In this document: positions 58,401 to 64,000 of the stretch, in pieces
How positions within the stretch are numbered: the first letter of the stretch is position 1
Layout: each line of letters begins with the position of its first letter
Source: Streptantibioticus ferralitis
Lineage (GTDB): Bacteria > Actinomycetota > Actinomycetes > Streptomycetales > Streptomycetaceae
Direction: 5' to 3'
Length of the DNA stretch: 64,000 nucleotides
Assembly: GCF_029223525.1 (NCBI RefSeq)
Contig: NZ_JARHTQ010000027.1
Coordinates: 1-64,000 of the forward strand
Position numbers and translations under genes: made by a program
Notes under the pieces: generated by a model
What the model was told of the DNA's origin: nothing
The model's database searches: none
Seen by the model: only the letters and a program-made list of their open reading frames with translations

Positions 58401-59429
58401 CCGGTGCTGCTCGGCGTGGGACAGCCGGGCGTACAGCGGCAGCACCTCGGTGCCCTGCCCGACAGCGCCTCCGGCGCGGGCGAGGTTCTTCTTGTTGAGC
58501 GCGTCCGCGGTGTCCCGGATCTCCCGCTCGCCGGAGAGGAAGACCAGGATGTCGCCCTGGCCCTCGCGCTGCAGCTCGTCGACGGCGTCGCAGATCGCGG
58601 TGATCTGGTCGCGGTCGCTGTCCTCCGAGCCCTCTTCCAGCAGCGGGCGGTAGCGCACCTCGACCGGGTAGGTACGGCCGGAGACCTCGACGATCGGCGC
58701 GTCGCCGAAGTGCCGGGAGAACCGTTCCGGGTCGATGGTCGCCGAGGTGATGACGACCTTGAGATCGGGGCGGCGGGGCAGCAGCTGCGCCAGATAGCCG
58801 AGGATGAAGTCGATGTTGAGGCTGCGCTCGTGCGCCTCGTCGATGATGATCGTGTCGTACTGGCGCAGCTCGCGGTCGGTCTGGATCTCGGCGAGCATGA
58901 TGCCGTCGGTCATCAGCTTCACCAGGGTGGAATCGCCCACCTGGTCGGTGAAGCGGACCTTCCAGCCGACCGCCGAGCCGATCGGAGTGTTCAGTTCCTC
59001 CGCGACTCGCTCGGCCACCGTGCGCGCCGCGAGCCTTCGCGGCTGGGTGTGACCGATCAGGCCTTTGACACCACGTCCCAGCTCCAGGCAGATCTTGGGG
59101 ATCTGGGTGGTCTTGCCGGAGCCCGTCTCGCCCGCGACGATCACCACCTGGTGGTCGCGGATCGCGGCCAGGATGTCGGCCTTCTTCTGGCTGACGGGCA
59201 GCTGCTCGGGGTACGTGACGGCCGGTACGGACGCTAGGCGCCGGGCGACCCGCGCCTCGGCCTCGTCGAGCTGCGCGGCGATCTCCGCGCAGACCGCCGC
59301 GCGGGCCTCGGGCTTGCGGATCTTACGGGCACCGTCGAGTCGGCGGCCGAGGCGCTGCTGATCGCGCAGCGTCAGTTCGGGCAGCCGCTCCAGGAGGGCT
59401 GTCAGGGCGGGGGCAGGCGCAGTGGACAT
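55482..59429 (-). CDS. hrpA: ATP-dependent RNA helicase HrpA
   Basis: 1315 residues, the full length of the HrpA family. DEAH-box helicase core with Walker A GETGSGKTTQ (100-108), DEAH at 197-200 (IIIDEAHERS), SAT in VITSATIDPERF and QRKGRCGRTSDG (motif VI). A ratchet/OB-type C-terminal region and a long HrpA-specific extension follow, rich in charged helices. HrpA rescues stalled ribosomes and processes mRNA in E. coli; the Streptomyces role is less studied. It occupies 4 kb with no close partner. Confidence 0.95.
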   Translation of the reverse strand: MSTAPAPALTALLERLPELTLRDQQRLGRRLDGARKIRKPEARAAVCAEIAAQLDEAEARVARRLASVPAVTYPEQLPVSQKKADILAAIRDHQVVIVAGETGSGKTTQIPKICLELGRGVKGLIGHTQPRRLAARTVAERVAEELNTPIGSAVGWKVRFTDQVGDSTLVKLMTDGIMLAEIQTDRELRQYDTIIIDEAHERSLNIDFILGYLAQLLPRRPDLKVVITSATIDPERFSRHFGDAPIVEVSGRTYPVEVRYRPLLEEGSEDSDRDQITAICDAVDELQREGQGDILVFLSGEREIRDTADALNKKNLARAGGAVGQGTEVLPLYARLSHAEQHRVFQRPAQGVVRRIVLATNVAETSLTVPGIRYVIDPGTARISRYSHRTKVQRLPIEPISQASANQRKGRCGRTSDGVCIRLYSEDDFDSRPEFTDAEILRTNLASVILQMTAAGLGDIAKFPFIDPPDSRHIKDGIQLLEELGALDPRQKDVRKRLTPVGRKLSQLPVDPRLARMVLEADRNGCVREVMVIAAALSIQDPRERPSDKQQQADEKHRRFAEETSDFLAYLNLWRYVREQQKTLSSSAFRRMCRTEFLNYLRIREWQDIYSQLRTVAKSMDIHVNEADADPQRVHTSLLAGLLSHIGLKDTEKNEYLGARSAKFAVFPGSALFKKPPRWVMSAELVETSRLWARVNARIEPEWVEPLAQHLVKRAYSEPHWEQKQAAVMAYEKVTLYGVPLVAQRKVNYGRIDPEVSRELFIRNALVEGDWRTHHQFFHDNRKLLGEVEELEHRARRRDILVDDEALFDFYDERLPDHVVSGAHFDSWWKHKRREEPELLNFEHSMLINESAETVTKDDYPDSWRQGKLKFKVTYQFEPGADADGVTVHIPLQVLNQVTPNGFDWQIRGLREDLVTELIRSLPKPIRRMCVPAPNYAKAFLDRAVAGPDPLTTVLADELHRMVGVDVHPEDFDLSKVPDHLKMTFRVVDERRRKLAEDKDLEALKLKLKPKTREAISKAADSIGIEQRSGLTQWTVGTLPPTFETRRAGQPVRAFPALVDEGESVAVKLFDTEAEQAEAMWRGTRRLILLNLPSNPAKFAQSKLGNADKLALSRSPHGSVQALFDDCVTAAADKLIADHGGPAWDEEGFRKLFDKVRADVVDTTFDTVAKVRQVLAAWQACERRLKATTSPVLLANLTDVKEQLTALVHPGFVTAAGWRRLPDLLRYLVAVDRRLQQMPTSAQRDRTRMEKVHEMRDEYAQLLAALKPGRPVPPEVREIRWMLEELRVSYFAHALGTAYPVSDKRILKAIDAAWP

Positions 59430-59518
59430 ACGGCTCCCAGGATCTCACCCGGCGCGCGCATGCCGCGAACGGGTTTCACGGGGTGCGCGATGCCCGGTTG
59501 GCAGCGAGGGTGGGCCGC

Positions 59519-60565
59519 ATGGACGAGCAACCGGAACGGGACCGGCCGCGCCGGGTGCCGAGGCCGGTGCGCTGGGCCCGGGAAGTGTGGCGGGCGTTCC
59601 GCGTGTCGCCGTTCCTGCCCGCGACCGTGATCACGCTCATCGTGGCGGTGGGCGCGGGCCTTTTCGCGGGCTCGTACACCTACGCCATGGCCAATCCGAC
59701 CCCGCGTCACATTCCGACCGCCGTCACCGGTGTCCCGGCGTCCGCCGTCAAACGCGCGCAGTTCGTCCGGGGCATGGAGAAGGCGCTGGGCGCGTCACTC
59801 GAACTGCACCCCTACCGGACCTACGCGCAGGCGCTGCAGGCCGTCAACGAGCAGAAGGTCTTCGCGATCCTGGAGGAGCGCAGGGACAGCGGCCGGCTCG
59901 ACCTGTCCAGCGCGTCCGGCGCCTCGGTCGCCCAGTTGCTGGCCGAGGCGGCGCCGCGGGTCGGCAGGTCGATCGGCGTGCCGGTCGTGGTGACCGACAT
60001 CAAGCCATTGCAGCGCGGTGATCCACGTGGTCTCGCCATCTTCTACATCTCGCTGGCCTCGGTGGTGGTCGGCTTCATCGGCGCGGTGCAGTTGAGCGTC
60101 CACGCGAAGGAGCTCAGGCCCGCAGAACGCATCGCGTTCACGGTCGTCTACGCACTGCTCGGCGGTTTCGCGATCTGCGCCGTCGTGGACTGGGGGCTCG
60201 GCGCGCTGCGGCTGCCGTTCATCGAGTCATGGCTGATTCTGGCGCTGACGATGTTCACCTCGGGCATGGTCTTCAGCATGTTCAACGCCCTGATCCGGCG
60301 TTGGGCGCTGTTGCCGACCTGGGGCCTGATGGTGATGCTCGGCAATCCGTCCTCGGGCGGCGCGGTCTCCTGGCCGCTGCTGCCGTCCCTGCTCGGCACG
60401 GTCGGCCGCTGGCTGCCACCGGGCGCGTCGGTGAACGCCCAGCACACGGCGGTCTACTTCCGCGGCTACCAGCACGCCTTCCCGTTCCTGGTACTCGCGG
60501 CGTGGGCGATCGGGGCCAGCACGATCTTCTGGATCTGGCGCCGCCGCCATCCGGGGGGCCGCTAG
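59519..60565 (+). CDS. ABC-2/YhgE-Pip-like membrane protein
   Basis: 348 residues from ATG 59519 with GAGGG upstream. An N-terminal membrane helix (PATVITLIVAVGAGLFAGSYTYAM) precedes a ~130-residue extracytoplasmic domain. Five more helices follow: IFYISLASVVVGFIGAVQL, IAFTVVYALLGGFAICAVV, SWLILALTMFTSGMVFSMF, the GLMVMLGNPSSGGAVSWPLL segment and FPFLVLAAWAIGASTIFWI. GNPSSGGAVSWPLLPSL...LPPGASVNA is characteristic of the DUF3533/YhgE-like ABC-2 family. No ATPase is adjacent. Its 3' end overlaps the coiled-coil gene by 4 bp. Confidence 0.78.
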   Translation: MDEQPERDRPRRVPRPVRWAREVWRAFRVSPFLPATVITLIVAVGAGLFAGSYTYAMANPTPRHIPTAVTGVPASAVKRAQFVRGMEKALGASLELHPYRTYAQALQAVNEQKVFAILEERRDSGRLDLSSASGASVAQLLAEAAPRVGRSIGVPVVVTDIKPLQRGDPRGLAIFYISLASVVVGFIGAVQLSVHAKELRPAERIAFTVVYALLGGFAICAVVDWGLGALRLPFIESWLILALTMFTSGMVFSMFNALIRRWALLPTWGLMVMLGNPSSGGAVSWPLLPSLLGTVGRWLPPGASVNAQHTAVYFRGYQHAFPFLVLAAWAIGASTIFWIWRRRHPGGR

Positions 60566-60855
60566 TCGGCGTTGCGGCCGACGAGATTGGTCAGCAGGTC
60601 GACCAGGGTGGCGTTGACGGAACGCTGCTCGGTGATGAAGGTGTCGAACTTGGCGTCCAACGCGTCGAACTTGGCGTCCTGCGCGTCGAAGCGTTGGCGC
60701 ACATCAGTCCTGAAGTTGTGCAGCTCCGTGCGGACAGTCAGCACATCGTGCTTGAGAGACAGCACATCGTGCTTGATCGTCTCAAGATCGGTGCGCGTGT
60801 CCTCGTAACGACGGGTCAGCGCGGCGAGCTCGTTCTCCGAGATGGGGTCGGCCAT
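60562..60855 (-). CDS. Small coiled-coil protein with internal repeats
   Basis: 97 residues predicted to be a nearly continuous coiled coil. Short internal duplications are visible: KHDVLSL/KHDVLTV and DAQDAKF/DALDAKF. No membrane segment or known domain. Resembles small alpha-helical proteins sometimes annotated as hypothetical or phage-tail-like, but no family is recognised. A 7-N7-7 palindrome (60902-60922) lies just upstream and may be its operator. Confidence 0.7.
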   Translation of the reverse strand: MADPISENELAALTRRYEDTRTDLETIKHDVLSLKHDVLTVRTELHNFRTDVRQRFDAQDAKFDALDAKFDTFITEQRSVNATLVDLLTNLVGRNAD

Positions 60856-60901
60856 GTGGGCGAGTCTATGGGCGCAGGGCCTGCCGGAGCCATGACGATC
60901 T

Positions 60902-60922
60902 ACTCGTACTACTCATACGAGT
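60902..60922. promoter_or_regulatory. Palindromic candidate operator upstream of the coiled-coil gene
   Basis: ACTCGTA-N7-TACGAGT, a perfect inverted repeat 47-67 bp upstream of the coiled-coil gene start. HAIR-like geometry but a different sequence, so the regulator is unknown. Confidence 0.5.
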
Positions 60923-60951
60923 GAACAGGAGAGCGATGCGATGCCCGAAAA

Positions 60952-60985
60952 CGATGAAGACCCCGCCGAGGCGGGGTCTTCATCG
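60952..60985 (-). terminator. Terminator of the Glu-Asp-Phe tRNA cluster
   Basis: Perfect 15-bp arms (60952-60966 / 60971-60985) with a 4-nt loop, 5 bp beyond the tRNA-Phe 3' end on the minus strand. Confidence 0.88.
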
Positions 60986-60990
60986 TGCGG

Positions 60991-61064
60991 TGGCTGGGGC
61001 CGGGGTCGAACCGGCGACCTACCGCTTTTCAGGCGGTCGCTCGTACCAACTGAGCTACCCAGCC
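60991..61064 (-). tRNA. tRNA-Phe (anticodon GAA)
   Basis: Minus strand: GGCTGGGTAGCTCAGTTGGT start, anticodon arm ACCGCCTGAAAAGCGGT (loop CTGAAAA, anticodon GAA), GGTTCGACCCC TPsiC arm and CCCAGCC acceptor, discriminator A. CCA is not encoded. Confidence 0.95.
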
Positions 61065-61068
61065 GCAG

Positions 61069-61143
61069 CGGTCCTGACGGGATTTGAACCCGCGGCCTCC
61101 ACCTTGACAGGGTGGCGAGCACTCCAAACTGCTCCACAGGACC
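61069..61143 (-). tRNA. tRNA-Asp (anticodon GTC), clustered copy
   Basis: Identical over its mature sequence to the tRNA-Asp at 55323-55397. It lies 4 bp upstream of tRNA-Phe on the same transcript; CCA is not encoded. Confidence 0.95.
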
Positions 61144-61149
61144 AAGCTT

Positions 61150-61170
61150 GTGCGAGAACCAGTCTCGCAC
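61150..61170 (-). other. Spacer hairpin between tRNA-Glu and tRNA-Asp
   Basis: GTGCGAGA / TCTCGCAC with a 5-nt loop in the 38-bp tRNA spacer; possibly a processing element for the polycistronic tRNA transcript. Confidence 0.45.
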
Positions 61171-61181
61171 ATGGTGATGCG

Positions 61182-61254
61182 TGCCCCCAACGGGATTCGA
61201 ACCCGTGCTACCGCCTTGAAAGGGCGGCGTCCTGGGCCACTAGACGATGAGGGC
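61182..61254 (-). tRNA. tRNA-Glu (anticodon TTC)
   Basis: Minus strand: GCCCTCATCGTCTAGTGGCC start, anticodon arm CCGCCCTTTCAAGGCGG (loop CTTTCAA, anticodon TTC), GGTTCGAATCC TPsiC arm, acceptor TGGGGGC with discriminator A. First gene of the Glu-Asp-Phe transcript; CCA is not encoded. Confidence 0.95.
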
Positions 61255-61374
61255 TGATGGCCCGCCTTGGCGTGTTTCTTGCCGCCGTCGGGGACGTGAG
61301 AAGCATATGGGATGCCGAGCGGTATCGCCAAAACGGTTCCGGGGCAGGGTCCGCACGCGGTGACGGGTGGGTTG

Positions 61375-61725
61375 TCAGCCCCAGCCCAGCTCGTGCAGCC
61401 GCTCGTCGTCGATGCCGAAGTGGTGGGCGACCTCGTGCACCACCGTGACGGCCACCTCGTGCACCACTTCCTCCGGCTCCTCGCAGCGGCGCAGGATCGG
61501 GCCCATGTAGATGGTGATCCGATCGGGGAGCACGCCCGCGTACCACTCGCCGCGCTCGGTCAGCGGCGTCCCCTCGTACAGGCCCATGAGCTCCGGGCCC
61601 GACGGGGCGGGCTCGTCGTCGACGAAGACCGCGATGTTGTCCATGGCCTGGGCCAGATCCGAGGGGATCCGGTCGAGAGCCGAACCGACCAGTTCCTCGA
61701 ACTCCTCGCGCGACATCTTCAGCAC
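61375..61725 (-). CDS. Minimal zinc metallopeptidase-family protein
   Basis: 116 residues from GTG 61725, which has GGGAGA upstream and overlaps the MFS stop; ATG 61716 is the alternative. Zinc motif HEVAH (97-101) in VVHEVAHHFG, followed by DDERLHELGWG with the likely third ligand Glu, and GLYEGTPLTERGEWYAGVLP in the middle. This is the small actinobacterial/proteobacterial minimal gluzincin-type family whose members lack a known substrate. It is the last gene of the fluoride-channel operon. Confidence 0.85.
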   Translation of the reverse strand: MLKMSREEFEELVGSALDRIPSDLAQAMDNIAVFVDDEPAPSGPELMGLYEGTPLTERGEWYAGVLPDRITIYMGPILRRCEEPEEVVHEVAVTVVHEVAHHFGIDDERLHELGWG

Positions 61726-62963
61726 GCCGCCATTCTCCCGGACCGGCGCGCCACGGCCAGCAGGACGAGCGCCGCGGCCTGTGTCGCGGCGACGGTGATG
61801 ATCAGCGCCCGGATCGAGTACCCGTACAGCGCGCCGGTGAGCGCGCCGCCGACCAGCGTCGCGGCGCCGGTCACACCGGCGAAGACGCCGTACGCGGTGG
61901 CCCGGCGCGCGGCCGGGACCAGGTCGGCGACGGTGGCCAGCAGCGTGGACTCCTGGACGCCGAGCGCCGCGCCCCATGCCACGGCGCCGCCGACCGCCAC
62001 CGCGACGTTGTCGGTGAACGCCAGCGCGGGCACCGCCGCGGTCAGCAACGGCAGCGTCACCAGCGCGCGCGACCCGAACCTGTCGTACGCCCAGCCGGTG
62101 GCCAACGCGCTCAGCGCGTCGGCCAGCATCACCCCCGCGTACAGCACCGGTACCGCCGCGACCGGCAGCAGAGCGTTGTGTACGAGGTGGAAGGAGAGCA
62201 CCCCGAAGGTGGCCAGCCCGCAGGTGGTGACTCCGGTGAAGGCCGCGTAGAGCCAGAAGGCGCGGGGCAGCGGCACGCCGGGGGCGGTGCCGCGGGTGCG
62301 GTGTGGTCCCGCGCCGGCGGTGCCGTCGGCGGTGAGCTCGGGCTCGGGCTCAGGCCGGACCGGCTCGTACGCCGCCGGGTTCGGGACCCTGGCCCGCAGC
62401 CACAGCAGTACGGCCAGCATGGCGGCGCCCGGTGCGGCCAGGGCCAGCAGGGCAGGCGCGTAGTCGCCGCCGGTGGCCGCGAGCACCCCGGCCACCGTGA
62501 GCGGCCCGATCAGCGCCCCGGTCTGGTCCAGTGCCTGGGCCACCGCGAAGCCGCGGCCGCGTCCGGTCGCGGCGGTGGCGTGCGAGAGCAGCGTGTCCTT
62601 CGCCGGGCTGCGTACCGCCTTGCCCACTCGCTCGGCGACCACCAGGACGCAGGCCGCCCACAGCGTGCCCACCACGCCCAGCGGCGGCACGCTCACCACG
62701 GTCAGCAGATACCCGGCGATGGTGAGCGTCCAGAACCGCCGGGTACGGTCGGCCAGCGGTCCCGACACCAGCCGCAGCCCGAGCGCGGCCGCGTCCCCGG
62801 CGCCGGTCACCGCTCCGATCACGGCGGCCGAGGCGCCGAGCGAGCCCAGCAGCGGCCCGGTGACCGAGCGGGCGCCCTCGTAGACGAAGTCCGCCAGCAG
62901 GCTGACGGTGCCGAAGGCCACCACGAAGCCCCACGGGCGCAGCGGTGCCCGGGCCGCGCTCAT
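61719..62963 (-). CDS. MFS transporter
   Basis: 414 residues from ATG 62963, overlapping the crcB stop as ATGA. Twelve predicted helices, with GPLADRTRRFW as the first-half MFS loop and GWAYDRFGSRAL in the second. ADFVYEGARSVTGPLLGSLGAS and AERVGKAVRSPAKDTLLSH match a branch of MFS permeases often annotated as putative drug or metabolite exporters. A ~35-residue Pro/Glu-rich cytoplasmic loop separates the halves. The substrate is unknown; operon context with fluoride channels suggests an export or stress role. Confidence 0.82.
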   Translation of the reverse strand: MSAARAPLRPWGFVVAFGTVSLLADFVYEGARSVTGPLLGSLGASAAVIGAVTGAGDAAALGLRLVSGPLADRTRRFWTLTIAGYLLTVVSVPPLGVVGTLWAACVLVVAERVGKAVRSPAKDTLLSHATAATGRGRGFAVAQALDQTGALIGPLTVAGVLAATGGDYAPALLALAAPGAAMLAVLLWLRARVPNPAAYEPVRPEPEPELTADGTAGAGPHRTRGTAPGVPLPRAFWLYAAFTGVTTCGLATFGVLSFHLVHNALLPVAAVPVLYAGVMLADALSALATGWAYDRFGSRALVTLPLLTAAVPALAFTDNVAVAVGGAVAWGAALGVQESTLLATVADLVPAARRATAYGVFAGVTGAATLVGGALTGALYGYSIRALIITVAATQAAALVLLAVARRSGRMAAC

Positions 62964-63334
62964 CCCCACCGGACCTGTGCCACACCGGCGCCCGCGAAGG
63001 CCGCGCCGAGACCGGCCGCGATGCTCGCGATGACGTTCGCCGCTGCGAGCAGCCGCGCCCCCTGCTCGGCCAGCCGGAGCGTCTCGTAGCTGAACGTCGA
63101 GTACGTCGTCAGTGCCCCGCACAGCCCGGTACCGAGCAGCAGTTGCAGATGCGAGGAGGCGGCCCCGGCCGCCGCTGCCCCGGTGAGCACCCCCAGGATC
63201 AGGCAGCCGACCACGTTGACGGTGAACGTCCCCCAGGGGAAGACCGTGTCGTGCCTGGTCTGGACCGTGCGGTCGGTCAGATAGCGCAGCGGAGCGCCGA
63301 CCATCGCTCCGACGACCACCAGTAGCCAGTTCAC
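62960..63334 (-). CDS. crcB: Fluoride channel subunit CrcB/Fluc (copy A)
   Basis: 124 residues from GTG 63334 (overlaps the DUF190 stop as GTGA). Four membrane helices with [16 protein letters not shown] (conserved Asn and Gly of the pore) and [16 protein letters not shown] (the STFS phenylalanine-box/Thr-rich helix), both diagnostic of Fluc channels. Fluc works as an antiparallel dimer; here it would pair with itself or with the second copy upstream. Confidence 0.93.
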   Translation of the reverse strand: MNWLLVVVGAMVGAPLRYLTDRTVQTRHDTVFPWGTFTVNVVGCLILGVLTGAAAAGAASSHLQLLLGTGLCGALTTYSTFSYETLRLAEQGARLLAAANVIASIAAGLGAAFAGAGVAQVRWG

Positions 63335-63687
63335 CGCCGCTCCCCGCGCCGGCCGGGCCGTCCGACGTACCGGATGACCTCGCACTCGTCGAGCATCACC
63401 AGGCCCTCCGAGACCAGTTCGTCGAGTTGCGGGAGGAAGGCCCGTACCCGCTCCTCGGTGTCGACGATCACCACGGCCACCGGCAGGTCCTCGCTGAGCG
63501 ACAGCAGCCGGGAGGTGTGGATCAGCGAGGACGCGCCGAAGCCCTCAACTCCCTTGAAGACGGAGGCGCCGGCGAGTCCGGCGGCGTGTGCCCGGTGCAC
63601 GATCTCGCTGTGCAGCGGCTTGTGGTGCCAGGTGTCGTTCTCCCCGATGAAGATCGTCACCCGCAGCGCGGGACCGGTCAGCCTCAT
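63331..63687 (-). CDS. DUF190 family protein
   Basis: 118 residues from ATG 63687, overlapping the upstream crcB stop (ATGA). PII-like ferredoxin fold pattern: [37 protein letters not shown] followed by [31 protein letters not shown]190 proteins are frequently encoded with crcB and are thought to regulate fluoride export; the mechanism is unproven. Confidence 0.9.
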   Translation of the reverse strand: MRLTGPALRVTIFIGENDTWHHKPLHSEIVHRAHAAGLAGASVFKGVEGFGASSLIHTSRLLSLSEDLPVAVVIVDTEERVRAFLPQLDELVSEGLVMLDECEVIRYVGRPGRRGERR

Positions 63688-64000
63688 CGTCCCCGCCTCC
63701 AGCTGATCACCCGGCGGGTGAGCGCCGCCGCTGCCCACACCGACACCAGGGCGGCCACCGCCGTCCCGGCCAAGTAGACCAGCGCCGTACCGATCTGACT
63801 ACCCGTCAGAAGGTGCTGGGCGTCCACCGCGTAGGTGGAGAACGTGGTGAACCCGCCAAGCACACCGGTGCCGAAGAACGGCCGCACCAGGTGGTGTGCG
63901 GAGAGGCCCTCGGTGACCACGACCATGAAGACCCCGATCACCGCGCAGCCCACCGCGTTCACCAGCAGCGTGGTCCAGGGGAACGCGCCGTGCGCGGTCG
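63684..64000 (-). CDS. crcB: Fluoride channel subunit CrcB/Fluc (copy B), 5' end outside window
   Basis: Partial: the frame is open to the right edge, so the start lies beyond 64000. Visible: [20 protein letters not shown] and [17 protein letters not shown], the same pore Asn and FTTFSTY motifs as copy A. The two copies differ enough to form a heterodimeric channel, as known for paired crcB genes. It is the first visible gene of the operon; a fluoride riboswitch, if present, would be outside the window. Confidence 0.92.
   Translation of the reverse strand, partial: TAHGAFPWTTLLVNAVGCAVIGVFMVVVTEGLSAHHLVRPFFGTGVLGGFTTFSTYAVDAQHLLTGSQIGTALVYLAGTAVAALVSVWAAAALTRRVISWRRGR

Noticed and set aside
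55551-59237. 1228-codon plus-strand frame opposite hrpA
   Set aside because: Shadow of hrpA; low-complexity composition and no ribosome site.

Overview
This 64-kb window is chromosomal core DNA from a Streptomyces-type actinomycete. The evidence is very high G+C with strong third-position bias, frequent GTG starts, the dnaK-grpE-dnaJ-hspR operon, bldC, an Lsr2 paralogue, a valine dehydrogenase, and typical Streptomyces orphan families (DUF2617, DUF3151, DUF3073, YbjN). I see no transposase, prophage, CRISPR array or specialised-metabolite cluster.

Layout. 1-2.8 kb: the 3' end of dnaK, then grpE, dnaJ and the repressor hspR. 3.3-6 kb: clpB behind an HspR operator (HAIR). 6-14 kb: YbjN protein, a GT-C mannosyltransferase-like membrane protein, a class I/II aminotransferase, a His/Cys-rich membrane protein, DUF2617, a membrane-anchored spermidine-synthase-like protein, a SRPBCC protein and an aldose epimerase. 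14.3-16.6 kb: pyrE, a parS centromere site embedded in a large palindrome, fructose-bisphosphate aldolase and DUF3151. 16.8-20.8 kb: a tightly coupled tryptophan-to-anthranilate operon (kynA, kynU, kynB-like hydrolase) followed by a P450. 20.8-24.7 kb: an ABC exporter with a divergent GbsR/MarR regulator, and a diacylglycerol-kinase-like protein lacking its catalytic motifs. 24.8-27.5 kb: purA and a class III aminotransferase. 27.6-30.3 kb: a junction-like stretch with a gene remnant, a GntR regulator, an unrecognised protein and an orphan SLATT protein.

30.6-51 kb: de novo purine genes purD, purC, purS-purQ-purL, purF and purM. Between them lie a degenerate M48-type protein, a dimethylformamidase-like protein, an MFS transporter, a two-component system with an ABC-2 exporter bracketed by two identical tRNA-Gly genes, a third tRNA-Gly, a 21-unit hairpin repeat array and an lsr2 paralogue. 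51-64 kb: DUF3073, vdh, a conserved hypothetical gene, bldC, a CPIC-motif mini-protein, tRNA-Asp, hrpA, an ABC-2-like membrane protein, a coiled-coil protein, a Glu-Asp-Phe tRNA cluster, and at the right edge an operon of two fluoride-channel subunits, DUF190, an MFS transporter and a mini-metallopeptidase.

Functional logic. Protein quality control (DnaK/GrpE/DnaJ/ClpB) is tied together by HspR. Nucleotide synthesis (pyrE plus eight pur genes) dominates the middle. Many genes appear to be leaderless, with a TANNNT -10 box 6-8 nt before the start codon. The most unusual structure is the ~870-bp tandem array of ~42-bp hairpin units at 42.5-43.4 kb, between the lsr2 paralogue and the tRNA-Gly genes.
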